Counted from the stretch's first letter, positions 1 through 8,518 are shown. The stretch is 64,000 nt of DNA from Pigmentiphaga sp. H8 (GCF_003854895.1 NZ_CP033966.1:4402001-4466000); one strand, 5' to 3'. Notes: a model not told the origin generated them from the sequence alone. Translations and numbers: made by a program.

Positions 1-650
1 ACCACGGCGCGGATCGAACCGGTCCCGATGCCGCGTATGTACGAACGGTCGATCTTGAGATGATCGACAGGAAACCGGTCCAGACAGGCCAGGGAATTGT
101 GGCCGGTACCGAAATCGTCCAGCGACCATAGGGCGCCCAGTGCACGCGCCTGCGCCATGTTGTGCCGGACCAGCGGACTGTCGGGCAGGCATTCGCGCTC
201 GGTCAGTTCGAGTACGACCACGGGCCGGTCGGGACCAAGCCGGCCCATGAAACGGCGGATGTCCTCGGCGAACGCCTGCGTAGCCAGGTACGAACCGCTG
301 ATGTTGACGGCCAGGCGATGCTGGGCCCCCAGCCCCAGGCTGACGGCGTCGCGGGCAACCAGGTCGAGGATGTGGCGAGTCAGTTCGGCCATCAGGCCGC
401 GGCTCTCCGCCACCGGAATGAACCGATCGGGCGGCACGCCGCCCCGGCCCGGCCGGTGCCAGCGCACGAGCGCCTCGACCCCACTGAACGCCAGGGTGTC
501 GAGCGCGACGATGGGCTGGTACACCATGCGGAATTCGCGCCGGCGGATGGCGCGCTGGATCGCACGGGCAGACAGGAACCTGCGCGCGCAGTGGCCCCAG
601 AACAGCACGGCACTACAAAGGAAACGCGGTACGCGGGGCCTGATGGACAT
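1..650 (-). CDS. EAL-domain c-di-GMP phosphodiesterase, C-terminus cut by window edge
   Basis: The reverse strand is open from an ATG at 650 to the window edge, giving 216 residues without a stop. A short hydrophobic stretch (about residues 9-19) and a basic linker lead directly into an EAL domain. The EAL signature is at 59-61, VNIS at 115-118, ELTE at 148-151, DDFGTG at 178-183 and LKID at 198-201, so most metal and substrate ligands known for active EAL phosphodiesterases are present. The last catalytic Glu lies beyond the window. An in-frame TGA shortly upstream of the ATG limits the N-terminus; a TTG at 662 is an alternative start. EAL proteins hydrolyse cyclic di-GMP to pGpG. A single N-terminal hydrophobic segment with two Cys, followed at once by EAL, is unusually short compared with CSS-motif EAL proteins. 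Confidence 0.85.
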   Translation of the reverse strand, partial: MSIRPRVPRFLCSAVLFWGHCARRFLSARAIQRAIRRREFRMVYQPIVALDTLAFSGVEALVRWHRPGRGGVPPDRFIPVAESRGLMAELTRHILDLVARDAVSLGLGAQHRLAVNISGSYLATQAFAEDIRRFMGRLGPDRPVVVLELTERECLPDSPLVRHNMAQARALGALWSLDDFGTGHNSLACLDRFPVDHLKIDRSYIRGIGTGSIRAV

Positions 651-806
651 CGACCACCCCAATATTGATCATGGCGGCCAGTTTCCATCCACCAATCGGT
701 CAGGACAAGTCACATCCCATCCGATAAACAGATATCTATTTTTCAGCGGAAACATACGGTCCCGCCGTTCCGGGAAGGCGAGTGACCCTTTTAATAGTGC
801 CATTAT

Positions 807-841
807 TAGAATGTTTAAAACATTCTAGGAATAGAATGTTT
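807..841. promoter_or_regulatory. Inverted repeat plus third half-site upstream of terC
   Basis: TAGAATGTTT at 807-816 is followed after one base by its exact reverse complement AAACATTCTA at 818-827, and TAGAATGTTT recurs in direct orientation at 832-841. Three 10-bp half-sites in 35 bp within an AT-rich patch about 75-110 bp before the TerC start look like a repressor or activator operator. The cognate regulator is not identifiable from the sequence. The rest of 651-917 shows no gene. Confidence 0.6.
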
Positions 842-917
842 CGCGGCTCATCCTTATGCGTACGGCTCTTGCGCCGGTATCGATGCGGCCTTCCTTGTTC
901 TTTCCGGGGGCAAGCTC

Positions 918-1625
918 ATGTTCGAACTCATCGAGACGCTTCATTGGGGCGCCGTCTTCCAGATCATCCTGATCGACATCCTGCTGGGCGGCGACAATGC
1001 CATCGTCATCGCCCTGGCCTGCCGCAACCTGCCGCCCCGGCAACGGATCAAAGGCATCCTGTGGGGCACCGCGGGCGCCATCCTGCTGCGCGTCCTGCTG
1101 ATCGCCTTCGCGCTGGCGCTGCTGAGCATGCCCTTCCTGAAGATCGTGGGCTGTGCGCTGTTGATCTGGATAGGCATCAAGCTGCTGGCCCAGGACAAGG
1201 ACGCGCACGGCGACATCGACGGCGGCACGTCCGTCTTCGGCGCCATCCGGACCATCATCATCGCCGACTTCGCCATGAGCCTGGACAACGTCATCGCCAT
1301 CGCCGGCGCGGCCGAGAGCGCCCATCTCGGACACCAGCTGTACTACGTGATCTTCGGCCTGTGCGTCAGCGTGCCCATCATCGTCTGGGGCAGCACGCTG
1401 GTCCTGAAGCTGATAGACCGCTTCCCCGTGATCGTCACGCTGGGCGCGGGCATGCTGGGATGGATCGCCGGCGGCATGCTGATCAGCGACACCTTCGTCG
1501 TCGAACACCTGGGCGAACCCGGCCCCATGGTCGAACTGGCGGTGGAGATCGTGGCCGCGCTATCCGTCATCGCCGTGGGCAAGTGGCTGGTCATGCACCG
1601 GCGGCACCAGCCGTCCATCGGCTAG
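918..1625 (+). CDS. TerC/Alx-family integral membrane metal exporter
   Basis: A 235-residue polytopic membrane protein of the TerC family. The family hallmark, an Asp-Asn pair inside membrane helices, occurs twice: GGDNA around residues 24-28 and SLDNV around 121-125. Hydrophobic segments fall at roughly 12-32, 48-70, 73-90, 110-130, 137-158, 170-192 and 203-222, as expected for seven helices. Well-studied relatives export manganese or related divalent ions, some loading metal onto secreted enzymes; substrate here is inferred. The start at 918 has a G-rich Shine-Dalgarno-like stretch (ccggggg) 8-9 bases upstream. A strong inverted repeat lies in the leader at 807-841. No yybP-ykoY riboswitch consensus was found in the leader. 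Confidence 0.88.
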   Translation: MFELIETLHWGAVFQIILIDILLGGDNAIVIALACRNLPPRQRIKGILWGTAGAILLRVLLIAFALALLSMPFLKIVGCALLIWIGIKLLAQDKDAHGDIDGGTSVFGAIRTIIIADFAMSLDNVIAIAGAAESAHLGHQLYYVIFGLCVSVPIIVWGSTLVLKLIDRFPVIVTLGAGMLGWIAGGMLISDTFVVEHLGEPGPMVELAVEIVAALSVIAVGKWLVMHRRHQPSIG

Positions 1626-1681
1626 GCGGCGGGGACGGCACATATCGAAGATGCAAACCGCGCAGGCGCAAGCGTGCGACG

Positions 1682-2593
1682 CTACAGGTGGAAATCGCCG
1701 GCGGCTTCCGGCTGGTAAAGCACTTTCTCGATGCAGATACGGCGGGTCCGGTCCGAAATCCGCCAGTCGATGGCATCGCCCTCCTGGTAGCCCAGGATCG
1801 CGGCGCCGACGTCGGAGCACACCGACAGTTTCCCGGCGCTGCCGTCCGCGTCCTCGGGGTAGACCAGGGCGACTTCCACTTCCTCGTCGTCCAGGTGCAG
1901 CAAGGCCCTGGAGTTCATCGTGACGACATTGCGCGCCACTTGCCGCGAATCGACGACGATGGCTCGTTCGATCTCGTGCTCGAGGTCGACGACAGCCGGC
2001 CCCTGTTCGAACCCGACCAGGCTGCTGAGCCGGGCCTTGTCGATTTCGGTGATGTAGATGTCGGTGGAGTCGCCCACGGCGTTTTCGCGCAGCAGCCGGA
2101 GATAGCGCTCGAATGTCATGGAAAATGACTTCAGCGTGGGCGTTTCGCTTTCAAGCAGGAAGCCGCAGCGCAGGAAGGCTTTCAACGAGCGCGCGTTGTC
2201 CGGGTGGACCTTGGCGATGAGTTTCTCGGCCCGCATGTCGAAGAAGGCGAGCTTCATGCCTTCGAGGATGGCGCTGGCGCCAAGCTTGCGGCCCCAGTTG
2301 TCGCGATTGCCGATGACCAGGACGATCTCGCAGTCCGGACCGGTCTTGACGAGACGCACGAACCCCACCGGCACGTCATGCCGGTCGTAGGCCATGAAGA
2401 ACCGGCCGCCCTGGTTGAACAGATGGGTCAGGATCGGCAACTGAACCCGGCCGATGACCTGTTCGATGAACCGGGAGACGTGGCGCGAATCGCTCAGGTA
2501 GCGGATGACGCGCTCATCTTCCAACCAATCCATCAGCGTCAGCGCGTCTGCCCGAGTGATCTCTGGACACAGCGAAATGAAAGGCTTGTTCAT
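1682..2593 (-). CDS. GNAT acetyltransferase fused to Rnk/GreA-C-terminal-like domain
   Basis: A 303-residue two-domain protein. Residues 1 to about 165 match a GNAT N-acetyltransferase of the RimJ/RimL type, ending in the typical VHPDNARSLKAFLRCGF segment near the acetyl-CoA site. Residues about 175-303 match the nucleoside diphosphate kinase regulator Rnk, whose FKBP-like domain is shared with the C-terminus of GreA/GreB (start DIYITEIDKARLSSLV; end LGYQEGDAIDW and a short tail). Rnk-like domains bind RNA polymerase in the secondary channel region, so the fusion may bring an acetyltransferase to transcription complexes; that is inference. The gene converges with terC and is followed at 2594 onward by tRNA-Lys on the same strand. 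Confidence 0.85.
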   Translation of the reverse strand: MNKPFISLCPEITRADALTLMDWLEDERVIRYLSDSRHVSRFIEQVIGRVQLPILTHLFNQGGRFFMAYDRHDVPVGFVRLVKTGPDCEIVLVIGNRDNWGRKLGASAILEGMKLAFFDMRAEKLIAKVHPDNARSLKAFLRCGFLLESETPTLKSFSMTFERYLRLLRENAVGDSTDIYITEIDKARLSSLVGFEQGPAVVDLEHEIERAIVVDSRQVARNVVTMNSRALLHLDDEEVEVALVYPEDADGSAGKLSVCSDVGAAILGYQEGDAIDWRISDRTRRICIEKVLYQPEAAGDFHL

Positions 2594-2721
2594 ATCTTCA
2601 CCACATGTGGTTGCAAGAATGAAAGCCCTTCATGGCCACGGCCATGACGGTTCTTTCGAGGGTCCTTCGACGGCGTTGCTCATTCCAGAAGCTACGAGCC
2701 ATGCCTGACAGGCGTTGCCGC

Positions 2722-2762
2722 AAAAGAAAAAACGCCCTAGGCCGCATAGCGGCTAAGGCGTT
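2722..2762 (-). terminator. Rho-independent terminator of tRNA-Lys
   Basis: On the reverse strand an AACGCC...GGCGTT stem with an inner GCCGC/GCGGC stem and ATA-type loop (2731-2762) runs into a T-rich tract (TTTTTTCTTTT, 2722-2732). It lies about 13 bases past the 3' end of the tRNA, as expected for a monocistronic tRNA transcript. Confidence 0.85.
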
Positions 2763-2774
2763 GATTTCGAATTC

Positions 2775-2850
2775 TGGTGGGCTGTGAGTGGCTCGAACAC
2801 TCGACCTACGGATTAAGAGTCCGCTGCTCTACCAACTGAGCTAACAGCCC
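2775..2850 (-). tRNA. tRNA-Lys (anticodon CTT)
   Basis: Reverse-strand 76-nt tRNA. The acceptor stem GGGCTGT pairs with ACAGCCC, followed by discriminator A and an encoded CCA. The D arm contains TAGCTCAGTTGGTAGAGCA. The anticodon stem GCGGA/TCCGT encloses the loop CTCTTAA with anticodon CTT. The T arm carries GTTCGAGCC. All four arms fold and the body closely follows bacterial tRNA-Lys. Confidence 0.98.
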
Positions 2851-2955
2851 TGCAAAGAAGAAAGATTATAGCGGTTTTTTTGATTGCCCCGCAACTCCCC
2901 CCAGACATCCCGCACCGCTGGGTAGAATCGCCCTATCCCCCTTCCGACCGATCCC

Positions 2956-5241
2956 ATGCAGACACGACGCCCACGCCCCTGGACCGCCCTCGCCCTGCTG
3001 TGCCTGGCCCTCTGGATGTCGCGGCCAGCCGGCGCCGCCGCCCCCGCGCCCGCCGCCGTGACGCCCGCCCAGGCGCGCCAGGTCCTGGACCTGCTGCGCG
3101 ACGATGCCCGGCGGGCGGAACTGGAACAGACGCTGGGCGTCATCGCCGAAGCGACGCAGCAACAGGCGGCCGCACCCTCCGCGCCCGAAGTCCCCGCCGC
3201 GCTGGAGAAGGACGGACTGGTCGCCCAGGCCTTCACGCAGGCGGGCAGCTGGGTGCACTCGGCGCTGGACGAGCTGCGGCTGACGGGCGCGACGCTGTTG
3301 TCGCTGCGTTCCGCGGGCGCCTGGTGGCAGTACTACCTCGGCACGCCCGAGGCCCGCGCGGCCACCTTCCAGGGCCTGGGCACCATCCTGCTGATCCTGG
3401 CCGCGGCCCTGGGCGTGGAAGCCGGGATCGGGCGGCTGCTGCGCCGGCCGCGCGCGATGCTGATGGCCTACGCGGAACGCCGGCACATTCCGGACACGGT
3501 CCCGCCCTCCGCGCCGGACGCCGACACGGAAACGCCCGCCGAGCCCGACCAGCACCTGCGCATCGTGCGCCGGCTGCCCGCCGCGCTGGCGCATGCCATC
3601 CTGACCCTGGTGCCGCTGGCCGGCTTCCTGGTCGTGGCGACGGTATTGATGACGCTGTTCGGCGCGCCGACCGCCGATTTCTATCCGTTCATCCTGCCGC
3701 TGATCGCCGCCTATCTCGCCATGCGCCTGACGATGGCCGCGCTGCGTCTCCTGACCTCGCCGTCGGCCGCCTGCCTGCGCCTGTCGCGGCTGGGCGACGA
3801 AGCGGCGCGCTACCTGGACACGTGGCTGCGGCGCGTGGTGGCGGTCGGCGCCTTCGGCGTGGCCGCGACCGAGATCGCCTATCTGCTGGGGGCCGGCGAC
3901 GACGCGCGCAACGTGCTGTCCAAGCTGGTGGGCCTGGCCGTGCACGTGATGCTGATCATCATGGTGGTCCAGCGGCGGCGCCAGGTCTCGCGCTGGATAC
4001 GCGGGCCGGAACGCGAGGGACTGCGAGTGGTGCTGGCCAATGTCTGGGCACCCACGGCCATCGCGGTGATCGCCGGCCTGTGGGCGGTATGGGCGCTGGG
4101 CACGGCCAGCGGACTGTCGCAGCTGCTGCACTACGTCTGGGGCACGGCGCTGGTCATGCTGGCGGCCACCGTGCTCAGCATGATCCTGCTCGGGGCGCTG
4201 GACCGCGCTTTCTACAGCGACGCGCCCGCGGGGGGCGACGGCCAGCCGGGCCGGCGGCCCTACCAGACGCTGGCGCAGCGCGTGGTGATGATCCTGGTAT
4301 TCGTCGCCACGGCGATCGCGCTGCTGGAGGTCTGGGGCGTGCGCGCGCTGGACTGGTTCGAGACCGGCACGGTGGGCCGCAGGCTGGTCTCGGCCACGGC
4401 CACCATCGCGGTGTCGTGCATCCTGGCGCTGGTCGCCTGGGAAGCCGCCAACCTGTCGATCAACCGGCGCATGGAGCGCTGGACCCGGGCCGGCGACCTC
4501 GCCCGCGCGACGCGGCTGCGCACGCTGGTCCCCATCCTGCGCACGACGCTGTTCATCGTGATCGCGCTGATCGTGCTGTTCACCGCGCTCAACGAGCTGG
4601 GCATCAACATCGCGCCGCTGCTGGCCGGCGCCAGCATCATCGGCGTGGCCATCGGCTTCGGCTCGCAGAAGCTGGTGCAGGATTTCATCACCGGCATCTT
4701 CCTGCTGATGGAGAACGCGATGCAGGTGGGCGACTCGGTCACGCTGGCCGGCGTGTCGGGCACGGTCGAGTATCTGTCCATACGGACGGTCCGGCTGCGC
4801 GCGGGCGACGGCTCGCTGCACGTGGTCCCGTTCAGCGCCGTGGGCACGGTCTCGAACAGCAACCGCGGCATCGGCAACGCCTCGGTGCGGGTCAGCGTAA
4901 GCGCCGATTCGGACCTGGACGAGGTCATGGCCGCGATCCGCAACGTGGGCGAGGAAATGCGCAACGATCCCAACCTGGGTCCGCTGATGCTGGCCGACCT
5001 GGACCTGTGGGGCGTGGATCAGGTGGACGGCGCCTCGGTCACGCTGGCGGGGCAGATCCGCACGCTGGATCGCGGCAAGGCCGCGGTGCAGCGCGGATTC
5101 AACCAGCGCATCTATCGCCGTTTCAAGCAGTTGGGGATAAAGTTTGCCAATCCGCAGGCCAGCTTCGTCCGCCGCCTGGATGGCGACGGACCCCAGGTTT
5201 CGGTGCCGCCACCGTCGGCGGGCGGCGCCGCCGGGGCGTAA
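2956..5241 (+). CDS. Large MscS-family mechanosensitive channel (YbiO-like)
   Basis: A 761-residue inner-membrane channel of the large MscS group. An N-terminal signal-like segment (residues 6-28, ending near GAAAP) is followed by a periplasmic region, then about eight further hydrophobic helices, and the MscS core at about 548-640. The core shows the pore helix (NIAPLLAGASIIGVAIGFGS), then QKLVQDFITGIFLLMEN, then the beta domain with GDSVTLAGVSGTVE and RTVRLR. Architecture and length resemble E. coli YbiO (741 aa) rather than MscS (286 aa). Such channels open under membrane tension after osmotic downshock. The gene is divergent from tRNA-Lys, with a start after only about 100 bp of leader. 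The last 15 residues are Pro/Gly/Ala rich. Confidence 0.9.
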   Translation: MQTRRPRPWTALALLCLALWMSRPAGAAAPAPAAVTPAQARQVLDLLRDDARRAELEQTLGVIAEATQQQAAAPSAPEVPAALEKDGLVAQAFTQAGSWVHSALDELRLTGATLLSLRSAGAWWQYYLGTPEARAATFQGLGTILLILAAALGVEAGIGRLLRRPRAMLMAYAERRHIPDTVPPSAPDADTETPAEPDQHLRIVRRLPAALAHAILTLVPLAGFLVVATVLMTLFGAPTADFYPFILPLIAAYLAMRLTMAALRLLTSPSAACLRLSRLGDEAARYLDTWLRRVVAVGAFGVAATEIAYLLGAGDDARNVLSKLVGLAVHVMLIIMVVQRRRQVSRWIRGPEREGLRVVLANVWAPTAIAVIAGLWAVWALGTASGLSQLLHYVWGTALVMLAATVLSMILLGALDRAFYSDAPAGGDGQPGRRPYQTLAQRVVMILVFVATAIALLEVWGVRALDWFETGTVGRRLVSATATIAVSCILALVAWEAANLSINRRMERWTRAGDLARATRLRTLVPILRTTLFIVIALIVLFTALNELGINIAPLLAGASIIGVAIGFGSQKLVQDFITGIFLLMENAMQVGDSVTLAGVSGTVEYLSIRTVRLRAGDGSLHVVPFSAVGTVSNSNRGIGNASVRVSVSADSDLDEVMAAIRNVGEEMRNDPNLGPLMLADLDLWGVDQVDGASVTLAGQIRTLDRGKAAVQRGFNQRIYRRFKQLGIKFANPQASFVRRLDGDGPQVSVPPPSAGGAAGA

Positions 5242-5296
5242 GGCCCGGGCATGACTCTTGCCGACTCGACCACGCGACAATTTGCGGGAGCATGGC

Positions 5297-5524
5297 ATGA
5301 AGACTGAACCCAAGAACCGTTCGGAGAAGGATCCGAAGGACAAGGCCAAGCAGTCCGACGAAGGGCTGCCGACCTACCAGGAACTGCTGGACGATTCGCT
5401 GGAGGATACCTTCCCGGCCAGCGATCCGATCTCGCCCGGGGCCGCCGCCCATGCCGAGAAGGAAGTCCGTACCGACAAGGACGACAAGGACTGGAAGCTC
5501 AAGCCCAGCCATCCCAAGAAATAG
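5297..5524 (+). CDS. Small acidic protein with TFPASDP motif
   Basis: A 75-residue, highly charged, probably soluble protein. The start at 5297 is chosen because it follows GGGAG and gives the compact form; an in-frame ATG at 5258 would add 13 residues. The centre carries LLDDSLEDTFPASDPISPG, a motif recurring in short conserved proteobacterial proteins of unknown function; the ends are Lys/Asp rich and look disordered. It sits 55 bp after the MscS gene and 86 bp before a DUF2383 gene, a context of stress-associated small proteins. No function can be assigned. Confidence 0.75.
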   Translation: MKTEPKNRSEKDPKDKAKQSDEGLPTYQELLDDSLEDTFPASDPISPGAAAHAEKEVRTDKDDKDWKLKPSHPKK

Positions 5525-5610
5525 CCATCGTCAGGCGGGCCCGTTTCCTGCTGAAGTCCCGGACCGGGCCCGATGCGGCCCGGTTCATTCGGACTACCCA
5601 GGAGACGAAG

Positions 5611-6060
5611 ATGGCCCGAGATGTGACGACAGTACTGAACGACTTGGTCGAGACCTGCAAGGACGGCGAGTACGGCTTTCGGCAAGCTGCCCAGGACGCC
5701 CACGATCCCGAGTTGAAGACGCTTTTCTCCCGGCGCGCGAGCGACTGCTCGACGGCCGCGGCCCAGTTGCAGGAGCAGGTATCGGCACTGGGCGACGAGC
5801 CGGAAGAAGGCGGCACCGCGGCCGGCGCGCTGCACCGTGGCTGGCTGGGATTGAAATCGGCGGTGGCGGGAAGAACGGATCTCGCCATCCTGGAGGAGTG
5901 CGAACGCGGCGAGGACGTCGCCAAGGGCCGCTACCAGGCTGCCCTGCGCGAGGAACTTCCGCCTCAGCTCCTGGCACTCATCCAGTTGCAATATGAAGGC
6001 GTCGTGCGCAACCACGATCAGGTGAAGGAACTGCGCGACCGGATGCGCGCGCACGCCTGA
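5611..6060 (+). CDS. PA2169/DUF2383-family four-helix-bundle protein
   Basis: A 149-residue all-helical soluble protein matching the PA2169 (DUF2383) family of ferritin-like bundles, with the usual opening VTTVLNDLVETCKDGEYGFRQAAQ and a helix with repeated Glu (ILEECERGEDVAKGRYQAAL). Family members are often stress induced; no enzymatic activity is established. A good Shine-Dalgarno (AGGAGA) lies 6 bases before the start. It is the last gene of its strand here and is closed by the hairpin at 6065-6089. Confidence 0.85.
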   Translation: MARDVTTVLNDLVETCKDGEYGFRQAAQDAHDPELKTLFSRRASDCSTAAAQLQEQVSALGDEPEEGGTAAGALHRGWLGLKSAVAGRTDLAILEECERGEDVAKGRYQAALREELPPQLLALIQLQYEGVVRNHDQVKELRDRMRAHA

Positions 6061-6064
6061 CCGG

Positions 6065-6089
6065 AAAGGCGGCCTGCGGGCCGCCTTTT
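6065..6089. terminator. Bidirectional terminator hairpin
   Basis: AAAGGCGGCC (6065-6074) pairs perfectly with GGCCGCCTTT (6079-6088) around a 4-base loop, with T residues on the plus side and A residues making a short T run on the minus side. It lies between convergent genes ending at 6060 and 6092 and probably serves both. Confidence 0.8.
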
Positions 6090-6091
6090 CG

Positions 6092-8080
6092 CTAGCGTCG
6101 CTCCAGAGAGGCGGCCCGCGCCAGATTCTGGATCAATCCCACCAATTGCGGAAACTCCACCGGCTTGGCCAGGTAGACCTGGAAGCCGGCGGCCAGCGCG
6201 CCGATACGATCCTCGCACCGGCTGGCCGAGGTCAGCGCGACCGCGGGAGTAGGCGAAGGAAAACGGTCCGGCTCGCCGCGTTCGAGTTCGCGGATGCGGG
6301 CCAGCGTGTCGCTGCCATCCATGCCGGGCAGGGTCATGTCGCTGACGATGACATGGGGAAGCTCCCCCGGGCCGGTTCGGCGCAGATGCTCCAGGGCCGA
6401 TGCGCTGGAGTCGCACGCCACCACCGCGCCCCCTGCCTGTTGCAAGGAATCGGCCAGCGCGGCTCGCGCCTCGGCGTGCCCCTCGACCAGCAGGATGCGT
6501 ATGTCACGCAGCATGCCGGCGGACACGCCGGCCGCTTCGGGTCGCACGGCCGGCACGGGCGCCTCGCCATCGCCGGCCAGCGGCAGGTAGATCGAGAAAA
6601 CCGCGCCTTGCCCCTCGCCTCCGCTCTGGGCGGCCACCCTGCCGCCCTGCAATTCGGCCAGGTGCCGCACCAGCGTCAATCCCAGGCCCAGGCCGTCCGG
6701 GCGGCGAGCGCGAAAAGCGTCGAGCTGGCGGAAAGGATCGAACAGATAAGGCATGACGTCGGCCGCGATGCCCTTGCCGGTATCGCCGACGGCGATGCGC
6801 ACCTCGTCCTGCGTCGCTTCGACCCGCACCGCGACCTGGCCGTCGGGCTGGCTGAACTTGATGGCGTTGCCCAGCAGGTGCCCGACCATCTGCTCGATGC
6901 GCTCGGCGCTGCCCCAGACCCGGATCTCGCCCGGCGGCAGTTCGGCACGCAGGCTCACGTTGCGTTCGGCCGCCTTCGGGGCGGCGCGGGCGATCGCGCG
7001 TTCGACGATGGGCCCCAGCGCCTCCATCGCCATCGAAAGCTGAAGCCGTCCCGTCATGGCATGCGTGGCGTCGAGCAGTTCGTCGATCAGTCCGACCTGC
7101 TGCTGCACGCCGGTCCTGATGCCCGCCAGCGCGCGCGCGATCGTGGGCACGCCGGCATCGACCCGGCTCTCCAGCACGTGAGCCCAGCTCTGGATGCCGT
7201 TGAGCGGAGACCTCAATTCGTGGGAGACCATGGATAGAAACTGGTCGCGTATCCCGATCGCGGTTTCCGCCTGGGTCCGGGCCGCCTGTTCGCGCAGGAG
7301 CAGCGTGTCCTGCTCTACCTGGACGCGCACCCAGGCGCTGGTGTCGAAAGTGGAAGCCACCGCGCGCCGGCCGTCACCATCGGCCACGACGCGAGCGCGG
7401 AAGTGGCGCGTGGAGGAGCCGGTATCGATGCGGTAGTCGAAGGTCTGCGGCACCCCCGTGGCCAGCGCGTCGGCCACCGCCTGTTCGTATGCCGATGCGA
7501 TATAGGGCGCCACGCCCAACTGCCGCGCGGTCTTGCCGGCGAAGACGGCGGGCTCGATGCCGAACAGCTCGCCGGCCGCGCGGTTCGCGTACACGTAGCG
7601 CAAGGAGGCGTCGTAGGCGACGACGGCATGGGGCAGCAGGTCCAGCAATTGCCGTCCGTCGGGCTCTTCCTGGGCGGACGGGCTAACCGCGGCGAACTCG
7701 CGCCACGGCAGGCAGGTACCGCTGAATCCCACGAACTGCTGATTGGCCTCCAGGCTGGGCTGCGCTTGCGTATGCGCATCCACCCACCGTCCGTCGGCAG
7801 TGGCCAGTCCGTGCACCACCTCGAAGGGCGCGGCATCGGCGGCTCCTTTGGCGACGGCGGCACGGACCCGGTCGCGCTGGTCGGCGGGCACGCAGGCCAG
7901 CCAGCCCCAGCCCAGGGCCGCCTTGGCGGGCTGCCCCGTCAGGCGGGTCCAGGCCGGATTCACATACAGCCACTCCCCTGTCTCCGAGGCTGACCAAAGT
8001 ACGCCCGGCGCGTGCTCGGCCAATCTGCGATAAGAGGAATCGGGCGGCCCGGCCGCCTGCGAAACGCGTCTTGCAACCAT
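6092..8080 (-). CDS. Hybrid sensor histidine kinase (PAS-PAS-HisKA-HATPase-REC)
   Basis: A 662-residue cytosolic hybrid kinase. Two PAS domains occupy about 16-130 and 145-250. HisKA follows with the phospho-accepting His287 in SMVSHELRSPLNG. The HATPase_c has its N box at about 399-411 (GHLLGNAIKFS), a G1 box VGDTGKGI at 431-438 and GLGLGLTLVRH. A C-terminal receiver (about 525-655) has the phospho-acceptor Asp581 (VIVSDMTLPGMDG) and Lys639. The receiver's usual acidic pair is VEG rather than VED, so its phosphorylation efficiency may differ. No transmembrane segment is seen, suggesting an intracellular signal. The start at 8080 was chosen because sequence further upstream is low quality and overlaps the next gene. 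No cognate response regulator is adjacent. Confidence 0.88.
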   Translation of the reverse strand: MVARRVSQAAGPPDSSYRRLAEHAPGVLWSASETGEWLYVNPAWTRLTGQPAKAALGWGWLACVPADQRDRVRAAVAKGAADAAPFEVVHGLATADGRWVDAHTQAQPSLEANQQFVGFSGTCLPWREFAAVSPSAQEEPDGRQLLDLLPHAVVAYDASLRYVYANRAAGELFGIEPAVFAGKTARQLGVAPYIASAYEQAVADALATGVPQTFDYRIDTGSSTRHFRARVVADGDGRRAVASTFDTSAWVRVQVEQDTLLLREQAARTQAETAIGIRDQFLSMVSHELRSPLNGIQSWAHVLESRVDAGVPTIARALAGIRTGVQQQVGLIDELLDATHAMTGRLQLSMAMEALGPIVERAIARAAPKAAERNVSLRAELPPGEIRVWGSAERIEQMVGHLLGNAIKFSQPDGQVAVRVEATQDEVRIAVGDTGKGIAADVMPYLFDPFRQLDAFRARRPDGLGLGLTLVRHLAELQGGRVAAQSGGEGQGAVFSIYLPLAGDGEAPVPAVRPEAAGVSAGMLRDIRILLVEGHAEARAALADSLQQAGGAVVACDSSASALEHLRRTGPGELPHVIVSDMTLPGMDGSDTLARIRELERGEPDRFPSPTPAVALTSASRCEDRIGALAAGFQVYLAKPVEFPQLVGLIQNLARAASLERR

Positions 8081-8108
8081 GTTCAACCGCGGAAAAGGAA
8101 CTGTGGGT

Positions 8109-8303
8109 TCATCGGGACCATTCCCCCTCGTAGCCCTCTTCCACGTCCTCGGGCGTCCGGATGAAGAAGGTGGCGAGAAAGGCCCCCAGCGAAACCAGGA
8201 ACAGGACGACGGCGATGTTCGCGGCACTGGCCGCGAAGTCGCTGAATCCCGCGACGGCAACCAGCAAGGGAATCACGAAAAAGATAGTAGCCCAGCGCAA
8301 CAT
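8109..8303 (-). CDS. DUF1328 (YtjA-like) small membrane protein
   Basis: A 64-residue protein beginning MLRWATIFFVIPLLVAVAGF, the DUF1328 family signature, with two hydrophobic helices at about 4-24 and 30-48 and an acidic tail. AGGAG lies 7 bases before the ATG at 8303. The family is widespread in proteobacteria and of unknown function, often linked to envelope stress. It lies 28 bp upstream of the hybrid kinase on the same strand and may be cotranscribed with it. Confidence 0.85.
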   Translation of the reverse strand: MLRWATIFFVIPLLVAVAGFSDFAASAANIAVVLFLVSLGAFLATFFIRTPEDVEEGYEGEWSR

Positions 8304-8498
8304 GGTTCTTCTCCTTGGCTTTCCCGTAAAACTCGTCCCGCTGATGGCGGGTTCTGTCTTGGCGACGCGGTAAGCGTCGTGCCGGAAACAACGAGCACGT
8401 TCCGTACCATGCCGGCCTTGCCCGTTGAAAAGCCTGTCGCGCTGGGTAGGCGCAGGGGTGTTTATAAGATTTGCATGGCCTCCCACCCTACCTCAGGT

Positions 8499-8518
8499 AA
8501 GAATTACATGTAAATCTT
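8499..8518. promoter_or_regulatory. Operator-like 20-bp palindrome
   Basis: AAGAATTACA (8499-8508) and TGTAAATCTT (8509-8518) form a palindrome with one mismatched pair, and a related half-site AAGATTTGCA lies at 8466-8475. It falls in the only AT-rich patch of the intergenic region between the DUF1328 gene (reverse) and the M20 gene (forward, start 8577), where both promoters should be. The remainder of 8304-8576 shows no gene. Confidence 0.5.

Noticed and set aside
842..917. Possible Mn-sensing yybP-ykoY riboswitch in the terC leader
   Set aside because: The leader after the operator repeat is only about 75 nt and lacks the conserved GGGGAGUA and GAGGCGCAG-type segments.
2866..5349. Long reverse-strand open frame opposite the MscS gene
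   Set aside because: Arg/His/Gln-rich low-complexity product typical of GC-rich antisense frames; the forward frame has clear MscS motifs.
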